A DNA stretch of 39,447 bases from Rhizobium sp. P32RR-XVIII (lineage in GTDB: Bacteria > Pseudomonadota > Alphaproteobacteria > Rhizobiales > Rhizobiaceae), in the NCBI RefSeq assembly GCF_012641395.1, contig NZ_JABAIH010000028.1, positions 1-39,447 on the forward strand, given 5' to 3'. The position numbers and the translations under genes are program-made. Below are positions 25,870 to 33,165 of this stretch, one piece after another. The notes under the pieces are model-generated. The model had not been told where the DNA came from and did no database searches. It was given only the letters and a program-made list of their open reading frames with translations. Positions within the stretch are counted from its first letter, which is position 1, and the number at the start of each line of letters is the position of its first letter.

Positions 25870-26310
25870 ATGCCTCGATCAGCACGCGGTTCCTCGGCGC
25901 TGAATGACGACGTCTACGACGGACTCGCGGGATTTCGGCTGGCGATGCGACGCTTCCTGGCATTCAGCGAAGCGGCGCTTGCCGAGGCGGGCGTGACCTC
26001 GCAGCAGTATCAGGCCCTGCTCGTCGTCAGGACGACACCGGACCGCCAGGTCAGGATCCGTGACCTCGCCGAGCAGATGCTCATGCACCATAACGGTGCC
26101 GTCCAGCTCGTAGACCGGATGTGCGCGGCAGGACTGGCTGAGCGGATACCCGCGGAAGACGATAGGCGAAGCGTCCTGATTGGTCTGACGCCGAAGGGCG
26201 CGGACGTCCTCGAATCTTTGGCAAAGGTTCACGTGAAGGGCATGCTCGTAAACGAGCCGTTGCTGGCGGAATCCCTTTCGCGGCTTCGCCAGGTGACTGA
26301 ACTCGCGTGA
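25870..26310 (+). CDS. MarR-family transcriptional regulator (146 aa)
   Basis: Winged-helix dimeric regulator. Standard MarR layout: N-terminal helix (LNDDVYDGLAGFRLAMRRFL), helix-turn-helix with IRDLAEQMLMHHNGAVQLVD (about residues 62-81), and the wing RIPAEDDRRSVLIGLTPKG (D-x-R-S typical). The C-terminal dimer helix follows. MarR proteins usually repress their own gene and neighbours and release DNA on binding small phenolics or on Cys oxidation; one Cys lies near residue 85 (MCAAGL). A palindromic site precedes its start, and similar sites lie before many nearby genes, so it is the likely owner of that motif (inference). AAAAGG is the ribosome binding site. Confidence 0.85.
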   Translation: MPRSARGSSALNDDVYDGLAGFRLAMRRFLAFSEAALAEAGVTSQQYQALLVVRTTPDRQVRIRDLAEQMLMHHNGAVQLVDRMCAAGLAERIPAEDDRRSVLIGLTPKGADVLESLAKVHVKGMLVNEPLLAESLSRLRQVTELA

Positions 26311-26360
26311 CGAGGATCACCGTTTCTTGATCGCAGCATGATTGATCTGCGGATCTGATT

Positions 26361-26381
26361 TTGTATCATATTATGACATAA
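26361..26381. promoter_or_regulatory. Palindromic operator candidate, copy 5
   Basis: TTGTATCAT-att-ATGACATAA, the motif in reverse orientation, 16 nt before the start of the gene at 26398 and adjoining its GGAGGAG ribosome binding site. A bound repressor would block the promoter or early transcription. Confidence 0.6.
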
Positions 26382-26397
26382 CCGGAGGAGAACGGAT

Positions 26398-26811
26398 ATG
26401 CTTAATGGCGAAGGGGGCTGGTCGGATTACCGGCCATCCAAGACACTTTGGGGCTGGTCGATCATCGGCGCGGCGGCATTGACCATGGTGGTCGGCTTTA
26501 CATGGGGAGGATGGACGACCGCCGGACGAGCGCGGGTGATGCGCGACATCGCTGTCAAGGATGCCAAGGCCGAACTCGTGGCGAGAGTCTGCGTCCATAA
26601 CTTCGTCACGGCGAGCGATGCCGAACAGAACCTCAAGGCCCTGCAGGCGAAGTCGTCCTGGGAACGCGACGACTTCATCAAGGAAGGGGGCTGGGCGAAG
26701 ATCGCCGGCGTCGGCGATACCGTGACGAATGCGGCCGATGCCTGCGCGGACCAGCTCATGAAGCTCAAGGAGTTGCCGGGCTCCGACGGCACGGTCGTCA
26801 CCGATAGCTAG
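26398..26811 (+). CDS. Small single-pass membrane protein (137 aa), paralogue of 38294
   Basis: One transmembrane helix (about residues 17-36, GWSIIGAAALTMVVGFTWGG) follows a short cytoplasmic tail, then a soluble domain of about 95 residues. It aligns over nearly its whole length with the protein at 38294: KTLW, LTMV-GFT-GGWTT, ELVA, NFVT, SSW-R-DFI, GGW, IAG, KELP. Two Cys are conserved (ARVCVHN, DAC). Family unknown to me, but conservation in two copies shows it is real. GGAGGAG precedes the ATG. A palindromic operator lies directly upstream, and a terminator follows at 26851. Confidence 0.75.
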   Translation: MLNGEGGWSDYRPSKTLWGWSIIGAAALTMVVGFTWGGWTTAGRARVMRDIAVKDAKAELVARVCVHNFVTASDAEQNLKALQAKSSWERDDFIKEGGWAKIAGVGDTVTNAADACADQLMKLKELPGSDGTVVTDS

Positions 26812-26850
26812 GCTTTTGACCGGACGTAGTGAGTTGGCCGGTCAGCGCGA

Positions 26851-26879
26851 GGCCCGTCCGAAATGATTTCGGGCGGGCC
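26851..26879. terminator. Hairpin terminator between convergent genes
   Basis: GGCCCGTCCGAAAT at 26851-26864 pairs with ATTTCGGGCGGGCC at 26866-26879 (one G-T wobble), followed by GTTTGCT. It lies between the plus-strand gene ending at 26811 and the minus-strand gene ending at 26890, so it may serve both. Confidence 0.7.
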
Positions 26880-26889
26880 GTTTGCTCTC

Positions 26890-27222
26890 CTAGCGTTCGT
26901 CGGGCGTTTCGGCGCTCTGCAACGCTTGAATAACCTCGCGAGCCATCAGATGCGCCGCACTGAGGACCGCGGGCGATAACGGCCGTCCGTCGCGCGCATC
27001 CCTGCATATCTTCAAGAGGCCGACCAACTCGACGGGGTTCTCGATGAACCCGTCCAGGGCGTCCTCTAGCTCTTTCGGAAAGTTCGATTCGCCATTGATT
27101 GCAGGCTGTCCGCTCTCGTCAAGCATCCCGTGGTCGATAAGTATGGTCTCCAGCCGGCCGACCCGAAGGCCCAACTCGGCACGTCTGTCGATCATGATGT
27201 CCCCCTGCCCCGTGTCCATCAA
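26890..27222 (-). CDS. Hypothetical protein (110 aa) coupled to a receiver-domain gene
   Basis: Helical soluble protein, N-terminus RAELGLRVGRLETILIDHGM and a C-terminal helix MAREVIQALQSAETPDER. No family recognised. The ATG at 27222 overlaps the stop of the upstream receiver-domain gene (ATGA), which supports translational coupling. A second ATG at 27195 has GGGGGA 5-7 nt upstream and could also be used. The pair may form a signalling module. Confidence 0.55.
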   Translation of the reverse strand: MMDTGQGDIMIDRRAELGLRVGRLETILIDHGMLDESGQPAINGESNFPKELEDALDGFIENPVELVGLLKICRDARDGRPLSPAVLSAAHLMAREVIQALQSAETPDER

Positions 27223-27602
27223 GCGAAGAGCCGCATTCCCCTTGGCGGTAGGCCGCTCCCTCCATCCCGAAGGCTTCCAAGATATTCAAGCACGTTCCTG
27301 ATCAAGGCAGGATGGACCGGCTTGGATATCAACCCGACAACTTTCGGGAGGTCTTCTCGGATAGCCTCGGGGTTCGCGGTCATCATGACGACCGCGATCC
27401 CGAACTCGCTGGCCAGATACTGCCCTATGCGCGGGCCGGTCGCTCCGTCTCTGAGATTGACGTCGACCAGTGCGATGGTGCTGAACGGAGCCAGCTGCTG
27501 CGCGGTTTCGAAGCTGTCGGCGATCCCGGACGTCTCGTAGCCGAGATTGAATACGATCTCCCGAACATCTGTCGCCAGCAAGGGCTCATCCTCCACGATC
27601 AA
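27219..27602 (-). CDS. Stand-alone response-regulator receiver domain (127 aa)
   Basis: A CheY-like receiver with no output domain. The acidic pair is in IVEDEPLL, the phospho-acceptor Asp in ALVDVNLRDG (about residue 47), the Ser/Thr switch in VVMMTANPE, and the conserved Lys in LISKPVHP. It starts at a TTG with GGGGAAAGGA directly upstream. No histidine kinase is present in the window, so phosphate would come from elsewhere. Divergent from the tiny gene at 27711, with a palindromic operator between them. Confidence 0.85.
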   Translation of the reverse strand: MIVEDEPLLATDVREIVFNLGYETSGIADSFETAQQLAPFSTIALVDVNLRDGATGPRIGQYLASEFGIAVVMMTANPEAIREDLPKVVGLISKPVHPALIRNVLEYLGSLRDGGSGLPPRGMRLFA

Positions 27603-27677
27603 ATCCTTTCCCCAGCCATCGTATCTCCCTTTTGTTCATCCTGCATTCAGGATTGACAATATGGCGAAGCCGTTAAA

Positions 27678-27698
27678 GAATGTCACCACATGATACAA
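27678..27698. promoter_or_regulatory. Palindromic operator candidate, copy 6
   Basis: GAATGTCAC-cac-ATGATACAA in the divergent region between the receiver gene (start 27602) and the 42-residue gene (start 27711). It ends 12 nt before the latter, overlapping its ribosome binding site. Confidence 0.55.
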
Positions 27699-27710
27699 AG
27701 GGACGTGACG

Positions 27711-27839
27711 ATGACCAAAGCCGCCTTCATTTCCGCTGTATTCGCCGGCTATGTCGCTGTGATGTTCGCCTTGGCGTCCATTCCGAACGAGATGCCGCCT
27801 GAGATATCGCAAGCCCAGTCGACCCAGGCAGTGAACTGA
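27711..27839 (+). CDS. Tiny membrane protein (42 aa)
   Basis: One hydrophobic helix (AAFISAVFAGYVAVMFALAS) from residue 4, then a polar C-terminal tail rich in Pro, Gln and Ser. AAAGGGA lies about 8 nt before the ATG. A palindromic operator overlaps the region just upstream. No homology to the other micro-proteins beyond layout. Function unknown. Confidence 0.5.
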   Translation: MTKAAFISAVFAGYVAVMFALASIPNEMPPEISQAQSTQAVN

Positions 27840-27898
27840 CCGCCCGCCGTCCGAATCATCTTCTTTCACCTCGCGTATATGAACAGGCTTTTCGCGCC

Positions 27899-27985
27899 AT
27901 GGATACAAAGCTCTTTTTGGCGGCTGTCGCCCTGTTCATCGCCGGGATCTGGGGCGGGACAATCTACGTCGTCTTTTTCCTTTGA
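27899..27985 (+). CDS. Possible tiny membrane protein (28 aa)
   Basis: MDTKLFLAAVALFIAGIWGG, then TIYVVFFL and stop: a single transmembrane segment and nothing else. No convincing ribosome binding site. Listed because it lies between two operator candidates in a cluster of similar micro-proteins. Confidence 0.3.
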   Translation: MDTKLFLAAVALFIAGIWGGTIYVVFFL

Positions 27986-27995
27986 AGGCTGTCGT

Positions 27996-28016
27996 ATAGG
28001 TCATCACGTGATATTT
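27996..28016. promoter_or_regulatory. Palindromic operator candidate, copy 7
   Basis: ATAGGTCAT-cac-GTGATATTT; core ATCAC-GTGAT is symmetric. It lies 57 nt before the gene at 28073, which precedes the glutaredoxin-MauE remnant. Confidence 0.45.
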
Positions 28017-28072
28017 CGACCTAGGGTCGGAACCGCCGAGCATCCTGCTCATTACGCCTGCAAGAAGGAGTC

Positions 28073-28297
28073 ATGAGATGCAGCGGTAGCTCATCAAGCC
28101 CGCAGGCGTATGTGCCGCGAAATGCGAGTCGGCGCCGTTATGTTTCCAGGATCGAAAACGGAGTCGTCGGCTATTGGAAGTTGCTATTCGGCATTCCGAT
28201 CCCCCGGACCGAGTCTTTGGAAAACTTCGCCCGCTGGGCGGCGCACGAAGACGCTGAGTTGCGGGACAGACGGAAAGTGGCGGCCGTATCGCAGTAA
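28073..28297 (+). CDS. Small hypothetical protein (74 aa)
   Basis: AGAAGGAG about 4 nt before the ATG is a strong ribosome binding site. The first 30 residues are Ser/Arg-rich; the rest (VVGYWKLLFGIPIPRTESLE onwards) looks globular and ends with a basic region. No family recognised. The compositional change near residue 28 may mark a frameshift. Ends 29 nt before the glutaredoxin start on the same strand. Confidence 0.45.
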   Translation: MRCSGSSSSPQAYVPRNASRRRYVSRIENGVVGYWKLLFGIPIPRTESLENFARWAAHEDAELRDRRKVAAVSQ

Positions 28298-28325
28298 CGG
28301 CGCAACCAAGGAGCAGCCCATATCG

Positions 28326-29101
28326 ATGGCAGCACCGAGAAAGAACGCCGTCCTCTATCGGATGGCGATGAAAGATCACCTCTGCCCATTCGGATTGAAG
28401 TCGCTCGACCTCTTGAAGCGCCAAGGGTTCGAGGTCGAAGACCACAGGCTCGAGACCCGCGAGGAGACGGACAGGTTTCAACGGGAACACGGTGTCGATA
28501 CGACCCCGCAAACCTTCATCGGCGGCCGGCGGATCGGCGGGAACGACGATCTGCGTCGCTTTTTCGGCAAGAATGTCAGGGATCCGAACGCGACATCCTA
28601 GAAGCCGGTCGTTGCCGGTTTCGCCATGACCGCGTCGATGTCCGTTGCGGCGAACTGGGCCGCGGGAACAGTGGCGACCATCCGGACGCTCGAGTGGTTC
28701 ATCGCCTTCAGCATGTGCGTCATGGCGATCCTGAAGCTCCGCGATCTTGAGAGCTTTTCTAATATGTTCTAGGCTATGACCTGCTGGCGCGACGCTCGGT
28801 CCGATATGCCTATCTCTATCCGGTCGGAGAGGCCCTCGCCGGCGTTCTCATGGTTTCTGGGGCTCTCGTCTGGAGCTCAACGCCGGTCGCGTTGTTCATC
28901 GGCACCATGGGAGCGTGGTCCGTGTTCCAGGCGGTCTATATCGAGAAGCGAGAATTGAAGTGCGCCTGCGTCGGCGGCGACAGCAACGTGCCGCTTGGGT
29001 TCATCTCGTTGACCGAAAACCTGATGATGGTGGCGATGGCCATCTGGATGGTCGTCAAATCAACCGTTTATGACGACGCGCAGCGGAGCAGCGATGAATA
29101 A
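28326..29101 (+). pseudogene. Glutaredoxin-MauE fusion, broken by a stop and a frameshift
   Basis: The N-terminal 91 codons encode a glutaredoxin domain: AVLYRMAMKDHLCPFGLKSL with single-Cys CPFG, TTPQTFIGGRRIGG for the glutathione site. A TAG at 28599-28601 (after ATS) is followed in the same frame by KPVVAGFAMTASMSVAANWA, EWFIAFSMCVMAILKL and ESFSNMF. A one-base loss near 28770 then shifts to GYDLLARRSVRYAYLYPVGE, LFIGTMGAWSVFQAVYIEKR, ELKCACVGGDSNVPLGFISL. From memory, rhizobial relatives are a single glutaredoxin plus MauE/DoxX-type membrane protein. The glutaredoxin half alone may still be made (AAGGAGC upstream). Confidence 0.75.
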
Positions 29102-29336
29102 GATAGCGGGCGGATCCCTCCTAAGATGTCGACAGCTTACGACCACGCTACGATACCCATCGAAACGAAGCGGAACGACTCCTGAAACGGTTGTGGCCGT
29201 TCCCAATCCGAAATCGATAGGCTTCTTTCCGGGCGCGGCAGAACTCACAGGCGTCGCATCACACATGTCGCGACGCCCGAGCGCAAGGCTGCTTTTGGGA
29301 TCGACTGACAATGAACAGCAAGCACTTCGGTCCGCC
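29102..29336. other. Gap with no supported gene
   Basis: No frame with a clear start or family. GCGTCGCATCACACATGTCG near 29261 is not a convincing match to the operator motif. Confidence 0.3.
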
Positions 29337-29828
29337 TCATTTGCACAGGGCGACGCGGTCTAGTGCGGCGGTGACGCCGTTGAGCGAATAGGTGTAGGCG
29401 GTGTGGGTGCCCCGCGCGGATATCGCCTCGAGGATCATTCGGCTGCCCGCGCGGAAGGCCTTGACCAGTTCCGGCTCACGAGCCATGTCGTTCACCCACG
29501 CCTTTTTGTCTTTAGTGAACATCCGGAAGGTTTGATCGCCAACGGAGACCTGAACCGTCGATCCCGCCTTCAGATCGTAACCCATAATTGCTTCCGGCTC
29601 ACTGTGTCCTCCTTTTTCGGCGGGCGCGATCAGAAAGTAATTTTGTCCGTGATCAACATCTGCCGGCTTGGCTTCTTTCGGAACGGAAAGCGCGTAGCAG
29701 GTCGGCCGGCCATTTCTGTCGTAGGAGTAGACACTCCAATCTCCGGTCTGGATGATCATTTTCGGCGCCGCCTCAACGACACCAACCTGGCTCAATGCTG
29801 CGACAACTAAGAACGCGAGTCTCTTCAT
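29337..29828 (-). CDS. Invasion-associated locus B (IalB) family secreted protein (163 aa)
   Basis: N-terminal signal peptide MKRLAFLVVAALSQVGVVEA with a likely cut before APK. The mature part shows the family pattern GDWSVYSYDRNGRPTCYALS near the start, then LIAPAEKGGHSEPEAIMGYD and a late AISARGTHTAYTYSLNGVTA ending in ALC. Two Cys (one in PTCYA, one near the end) likely form the family disulfide. Periplasmic, function poorly known; first described in Bartonella. AGAGGAAA precedes the ATG at 29828; the frame is open further upstream without support. Confidence 0.82.
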   Translation of the reverse strand: MKRLAFLVVAALSQVGVVEAAPKMIIQTGDWSVYSYDRNGRPTCYALSVPKEAKPADVDHGQNYFLIAPAEKGGHSEPEAIMGYDLKAGSTVQVSVGDQTFRMFTKDKKAWVNDMAREPELVKAFRAGSRMILEAISARGTHTAYTYSLNGVTAALDRVALCK

Positions 29829-29884
29829 AAATTTCCTCTTGGTTTGTAGCATGGAATCGGTATCGAGCGTCGACGGCGAACGCG

Positions 29885-30148
29885 TCAACGAGCAGAGCTT
29901 CGTGAGCGGACGCCGCGCAGAAATCTGACCTCTTCGAAAGCAATCCGGCCGCACTGTACCAGGCCTTCCCAAATTCGGTTTCCGATCTGGCAGGTGACTT
30001 TGACCATACGCTCCCCCTCCGCTTCAGTGATGGAAACGGTCACGAGGCCCTGGCTGCGGTAACGCTGAAACTCTCTTGTCGTGAGACCAAGCCGGTCGGC
30101 CAGCACATCGTCTTCCAGGGGACAGGTCGGATGGAAGGGGTTGGGCAT
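29885..30148 (-). CDS. Hypothetical protein (87 aa)
   Basis: Soluble protein with an N-terminal LADRLGLTTREFQRYRSQGL segment that could form a helix pair, then a beta-like VKVTCQIGNRIWEGLVQC and a basic tail. Family unknown to me. No strong ribosome binding site, but a perfect palindromic operator lies 28 nt upstream of the ATG. Confidence 0.55.
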   Translation of the reverse strand: MPNPFHPTCPLEDDVLADRLGLTTREFQRYRSQGLVTVSITEAEGERMVKVTCQIGNRIWEGLVQCGRIAFEEVRFLRGVRSRSSAR

Positions 30149-30175
30149 GATGACGGATTAGGCTTCCGAATCGAA

Positions 30176-30196
30176 TTATGTCATGTCATGACATAC
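30176..30196. promoter_or_regulatory. Palindromic operator candidate, copy 8 (perfect arms)
   Basis: ATGTCAT-gtc-ATGACAT is a perfect inverted repeat with 3-nt spacer, the cleanest copy of the motif. It sits 28 nt before the minus-strand gene starting at 30148. Confidence 0.65.
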
Positions 30197-30199
30197 CGC

Positions 30200-30483
30200 A
30201 TGCCAGGCCTCTGGTTCAACCCCTTGAGGACGAGCAATTGTAAGCGACGACGTAATGCGGATCGTGTCGGGTGCGGCAGCTATCGGCGAACAGGAGCGGC
30301 GTCGACGACACGCGAAAAGATTTCCTCGCATCTGAAGAAGGTCGATTTCTGGATGCTTTCGATCGATGTAGGGTGCGGTCGGATTCCCAGGCAAGGATGA
30401 TCGGATCCACGCGACCTTGCCGCCGCGGAGTTGCTGCTCGAGCAAGGCGGTAGAGCCGCTTTTGCCGGAACTTCTGTCCGAGA
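30200..30483. other. Unresolved region
   Basis: A minus-strand frame contains LLEQQLRGGKVAWIRSSLPG and YIDRKHPEIDLLQMRGNLFA, which reads like a real protein piece, but it has no start and no family I can name. Probably a gene fragment. Confidence 0.3.
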
Positions 30484-30698
30484 TCGCGATCCTCAGCGAC
30501 CGGATCGTCGATCACGGCAAGATCAGCTTAGACCTCGCAAATAAATGTGGCGTTACCGGCGCTTGGCCCTTGATTGACGACTTCAATACCGGCAAGGCGG
30601 CCATGGGCACGGGACCTTTTGTGCTGGGCAAGTTCGATAAAGGCGCAAGCATCACGCTGAGCCGTGTCGCCGCTCATTCCTTGAGCGCGTACCGGTGA
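30484..30698 (+). pseudogene. Fragment of a peptide ABC transporter substrate-binding protein
   Basis: ANKCGVTGAWPLIDDFNTGK and AAMGTGPFVLGKFDKGASIT resemble the SBP_bac_5 (DppA/OppA) region that reads GTGPY-v-x3-F-pG-x2-i-x-L-x-R-N. Only about 70 residues are present, without signal peptide or ligand-pocket ends. No permease genes nearby. Remnant. Confidence 0.6.
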
Positions 30699-30710
30699 TG
30701 TTGGCGATTG

Positions 30711-30941
30711 ATGAGGACTTGTGTTGTTTTGACCGTTGCATTCGTCCCGTTCCTTCTTCCTTCTCAAGCTAACGACCCGCAAAGCCAGCTGTTCCGCAAA
30801 TCGGCAAAAACCCGCACCGCACGCGTTCACTTGGACGTGAAGACTGGATTGGAACCAATCCCCGGGCGCCCTGTTTTGGTCAGAGATGTTCGCTCTGGGC
30901 TCCATCCACACAATGTGGCGGGAATAGTCCGGGCGCTTTAG
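30711..30941 (+). CDS. Small secreted protein (76 aa)
   Basis: MRTCVVLTVAFVPFLLPSQA is a plausible signal peptide, followed by a short basic mature region with TARVHLDVKTGLEPIPGRPV. No ribosome binding site stands out. An in-frame TTG one codon upstream is an alternative start. No family recognised; the next gene follows 17 nt downstream and also encodes a secreted protein. Confidence 0.45.
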   Translation: MRTCVVLTVAFVPFLLPSQANDPQSQLFRKSAKTRTARVHLDVKTGLEPIPGRPVLVRDVRSGLHPHNVAGIVRAL

Positions 30942-30958
30942 GTCAAGGAGCAATTCAG

Positions 30959-31246
30959 ATGATCCATAGCAGACTTGGATATTCCGTTACGGCGCCGCTG
31001 CTTGCGTTCGCTGCATTGATTGCGACGGCAGGGCCGTCGTCCGGCGCCGAAAGCAGCCTTGACAGCGGGAATGATTGTCGCGCAAATTCCGATGCTGATA
31101 GGGGGCAGAAGTCTCTTTCGGAAAAACTCGACGAATGCGGGGGAGCACTAAAGCCACCGCGTGCCGGTGACTCTGAAATGGTTGAACCGCCGCCTGATGT
31201 CGGAACGATGCCTATAATTCATCCGGGGGAGTTGCCTCCCCAGTAG
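30959..31246 (+). CDS. Small secreted proline-rich-tail protein (95 aa)
   Basis: Signal peptide with hydrophobic core APLLAFAALIATAGPSSGA and cut near AESS. The mature region has a Cys pair (NDC, DEC) and the segment KSLSEKLDECGGALKPPRAG, then an acidic/Pro-rich tail ending HPGELPPQ. From memory, similar short proteins occur in other rhizobia, without known function. AAGGAGC about 8 nt before the ATG supports the start. Probably cotranscribed with the gene at 30711. Confidence 0.65.
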   Translation: MIHSRLGYSVTAPLLAFAALIATAGPSSGAESSLDSGNDCRANSDADRGQKSLSEKLDECGGALKPPRAGDSEMVEPPPDVGTMPIIHPGELPPQ

Positions 31247-31479
31247 ATGCCTGGCTTTCCGCTTGCACCTTCAACGCCGTCCGAAAGACAGGCTACTTTC
31301 CCCCTGACGTGGCACCTGTATAAGTGCACCTTCCCTCGGCGCACATGATTTCTCCACCGCAGCCTCGATGGCAGCAATCGCGCGTATCAGATCTTGCAGG
31401 TGATCAACACGCGCTGAATACGCCCAAGCGTCACCTGCAAGTCACGGCAACGAAGGGTCATTTTCGATAGCGATCCCCT
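31247..31479. other. Gap with no supported gene
   Basis: Convergent space between the plus-strand secreted protein and the minus-strand cytochrome remnant. No frame or clear terminator is visible. Confidence 0.3.
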
Positions 31480-32600
31480 TTATGGCCGCACCTCCGCAAA
31501 TGAGGCCGCCTTCTTGCGAGTAGGCGACAGCGAAGCGAAATAGACTACAACATCTGTGATTTGCTGTTCGCTCATCAACCGCGCTATTGGAGCCATGATA
31601 CGACCATAGGCTGTCCGGGCGCGCCGCCACGCTGCCAAAGTCTCAATTGTTCGGCGATGTGGTCTGCATGTTGGCCGGCCAGGGGCGCGAATCGCGGCGA
31701 CTGCGCCTCGGAGTGGCAGCTCATGCAGGCGGGAATGTCATTTTCCGGGGCTCCCCTCGAAGCAATCGCGGCGCCATGGCGGAGCCTCGCCGGATCGGAT
31801 TCAGCAGCCACGCGATTGCCATCCGGCGGAAGGCCGGAGTAATAGGATGCAAGCTGCCGCATCTGCTCGTCCAGCAGATCCGCCACCGGCTCCATGACGC
31901 CGCTGGCCCTCACCCTTTGAGAATACTCCCGCAGGCTTCGCAGCAAGTACTCTTCCGGCAAGCCCGCAAATTGCGGAATGCGATCGCCGTTTGTCCCCAT
32001 ACCCCTGCCCTCATGCCAGCGGGCACACAGGGTAAAAGCGTCTGCGTTGCCAATGCCTTTGTCCCCCCGGCCCGCCGAAACCCGATCAACGCCGGCAAGC
32101 TCAAGATAGTTCTGCTGCCGGGAAGGCAATTGGCTAAGGAAAGCCGTCAGTGCCCAGACCTCATCGTCCCTTGCTGCACTCGGCCATGCAGGCATTCCTG
32201 CGCGTTTCATGCCATGTTTGACAAAAGATCTCTTGGGGCTCTCGGCGCCTGATTGTTTGAGCAAGGTCCGGCGGCGACGGCAACATGCCGCTGACAATCG
32301 GATTGATTCCTTGTCCGGGGCGGTTGTGACAAGGAACACATCCTCCCTCATAGTGGGATGCTCCAAGCCGTACGCTTCCATCGTCGTCGAGAGGCGCCGG
32401 GTCGATTCCGGAGCTTTGCGTGGCGATCGATTGCTCGCGCACCTTTTGCAGCAGCCAGGTCGTTGCGCTTAGATGATCTCTGATTCCGCGATATTGTAGA
32501 CACCCGACCATACGAATACGGCGCCGACGAGAACCAGAACGCCGGCGGTAGTGCCGAGCACCGCTGTCACCACCTCCCATTCAAGTTTCCTGAGATCCAC
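31480..32600 (-). pseudogene. Membrane-anchored multi-heme cytochrome c, frameshifted
   Basis: From the GTG at 32600: a membrane anchor (TTAGVLVLVGAVFVWSGVYN), a first heme site GGCVPCHNRPGQG, a conserved GMLPSPPDL, and GMPAWPSAARDDEVWALTAF with an axial Met. A second heme site is damaged (CARWHEG, Trp for the second Cys). The third heme site CMSCHSEAQ is intact, and a final GRIMAPIARLMSEQQITDVV ends the protein. Breaks lie near 32473, 32270 and 31615. Members of this type act with aa3/caa3 oxidases or as electron donors to them. It starts 2 nt after the ctaG remnant, so both were one operon. Confidence 0.75.
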
Positions 32601-32602
32601 GC

Positions 32603-33165
32603 CTAAGCCCCCGTCTTGAGGAGAGGCTTTGCAGCGTTAGAGGCACCTTCCATGTCGAAGACCCGCCGGCCGGTAATGACAATACCGGCCAGAACATACG
32701 TCATGGGACAAGCGATCGGCATGATCAGTCCGGCCAGCTGCTGGTCGGCGAGCGCGAATTCGAGGAGCTTTCCCGCATGATGCGGCGGGTCTGCCGCTCC
32801 TTGATAAAGCATTGCGAGGAAACAACACGAAAAGGACCGCGAGCAGACAGAAGAGCTTGCTCGTCATAAGGAGCGCGATGATCGGCTTCCAACGTTGATC
32901 CCTGTCGAAGCCGGCAATAGCGGCCCAGAAAAAGAAGGCGCCTAGGAAGAGACTGGTCTGCATCAGCAGGTGAGTTGAATGCGACTGGATCGCCTGATTG
33001 AGCAGTGCCGGCGTATGCCAGCCCCACAGGGCGACAAGCTGCACCACTGTGGCGAACCAGAGAAGCCGCTGCCGCCCGTTCGTTCCACGCCTTCCACATC
33101 AACGACAAGCTGAAGGCGAACAGCGGCGCAATGATATTCGTCAGAATGATATGTAACGCCATTAT
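32603..33165 (-). pseudogene. Cytochrome oxidase assembly protein CtaG-like, frameshifted
   Basis: Membrane protein of the caa3_CtaG family. N-terminal MALHIILTNIIAPLFAFSLS, then in another frame VQLVALWGWHTPALLNQAIQ, HLLMQTSLFLGAFFFWAAIA and IALLMTSKLFCLLAVLFVLF. A third frame gives LYQGAADPP, DQQLAGLIMPIACPMTYVLA and GIVITGRRVF. At least two indels (near 33050 and 32815). In intact genomes this gene follows cytochrome oxidase subunit genes, which are not recognisable here. Not functional. Confidence 0.72.
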
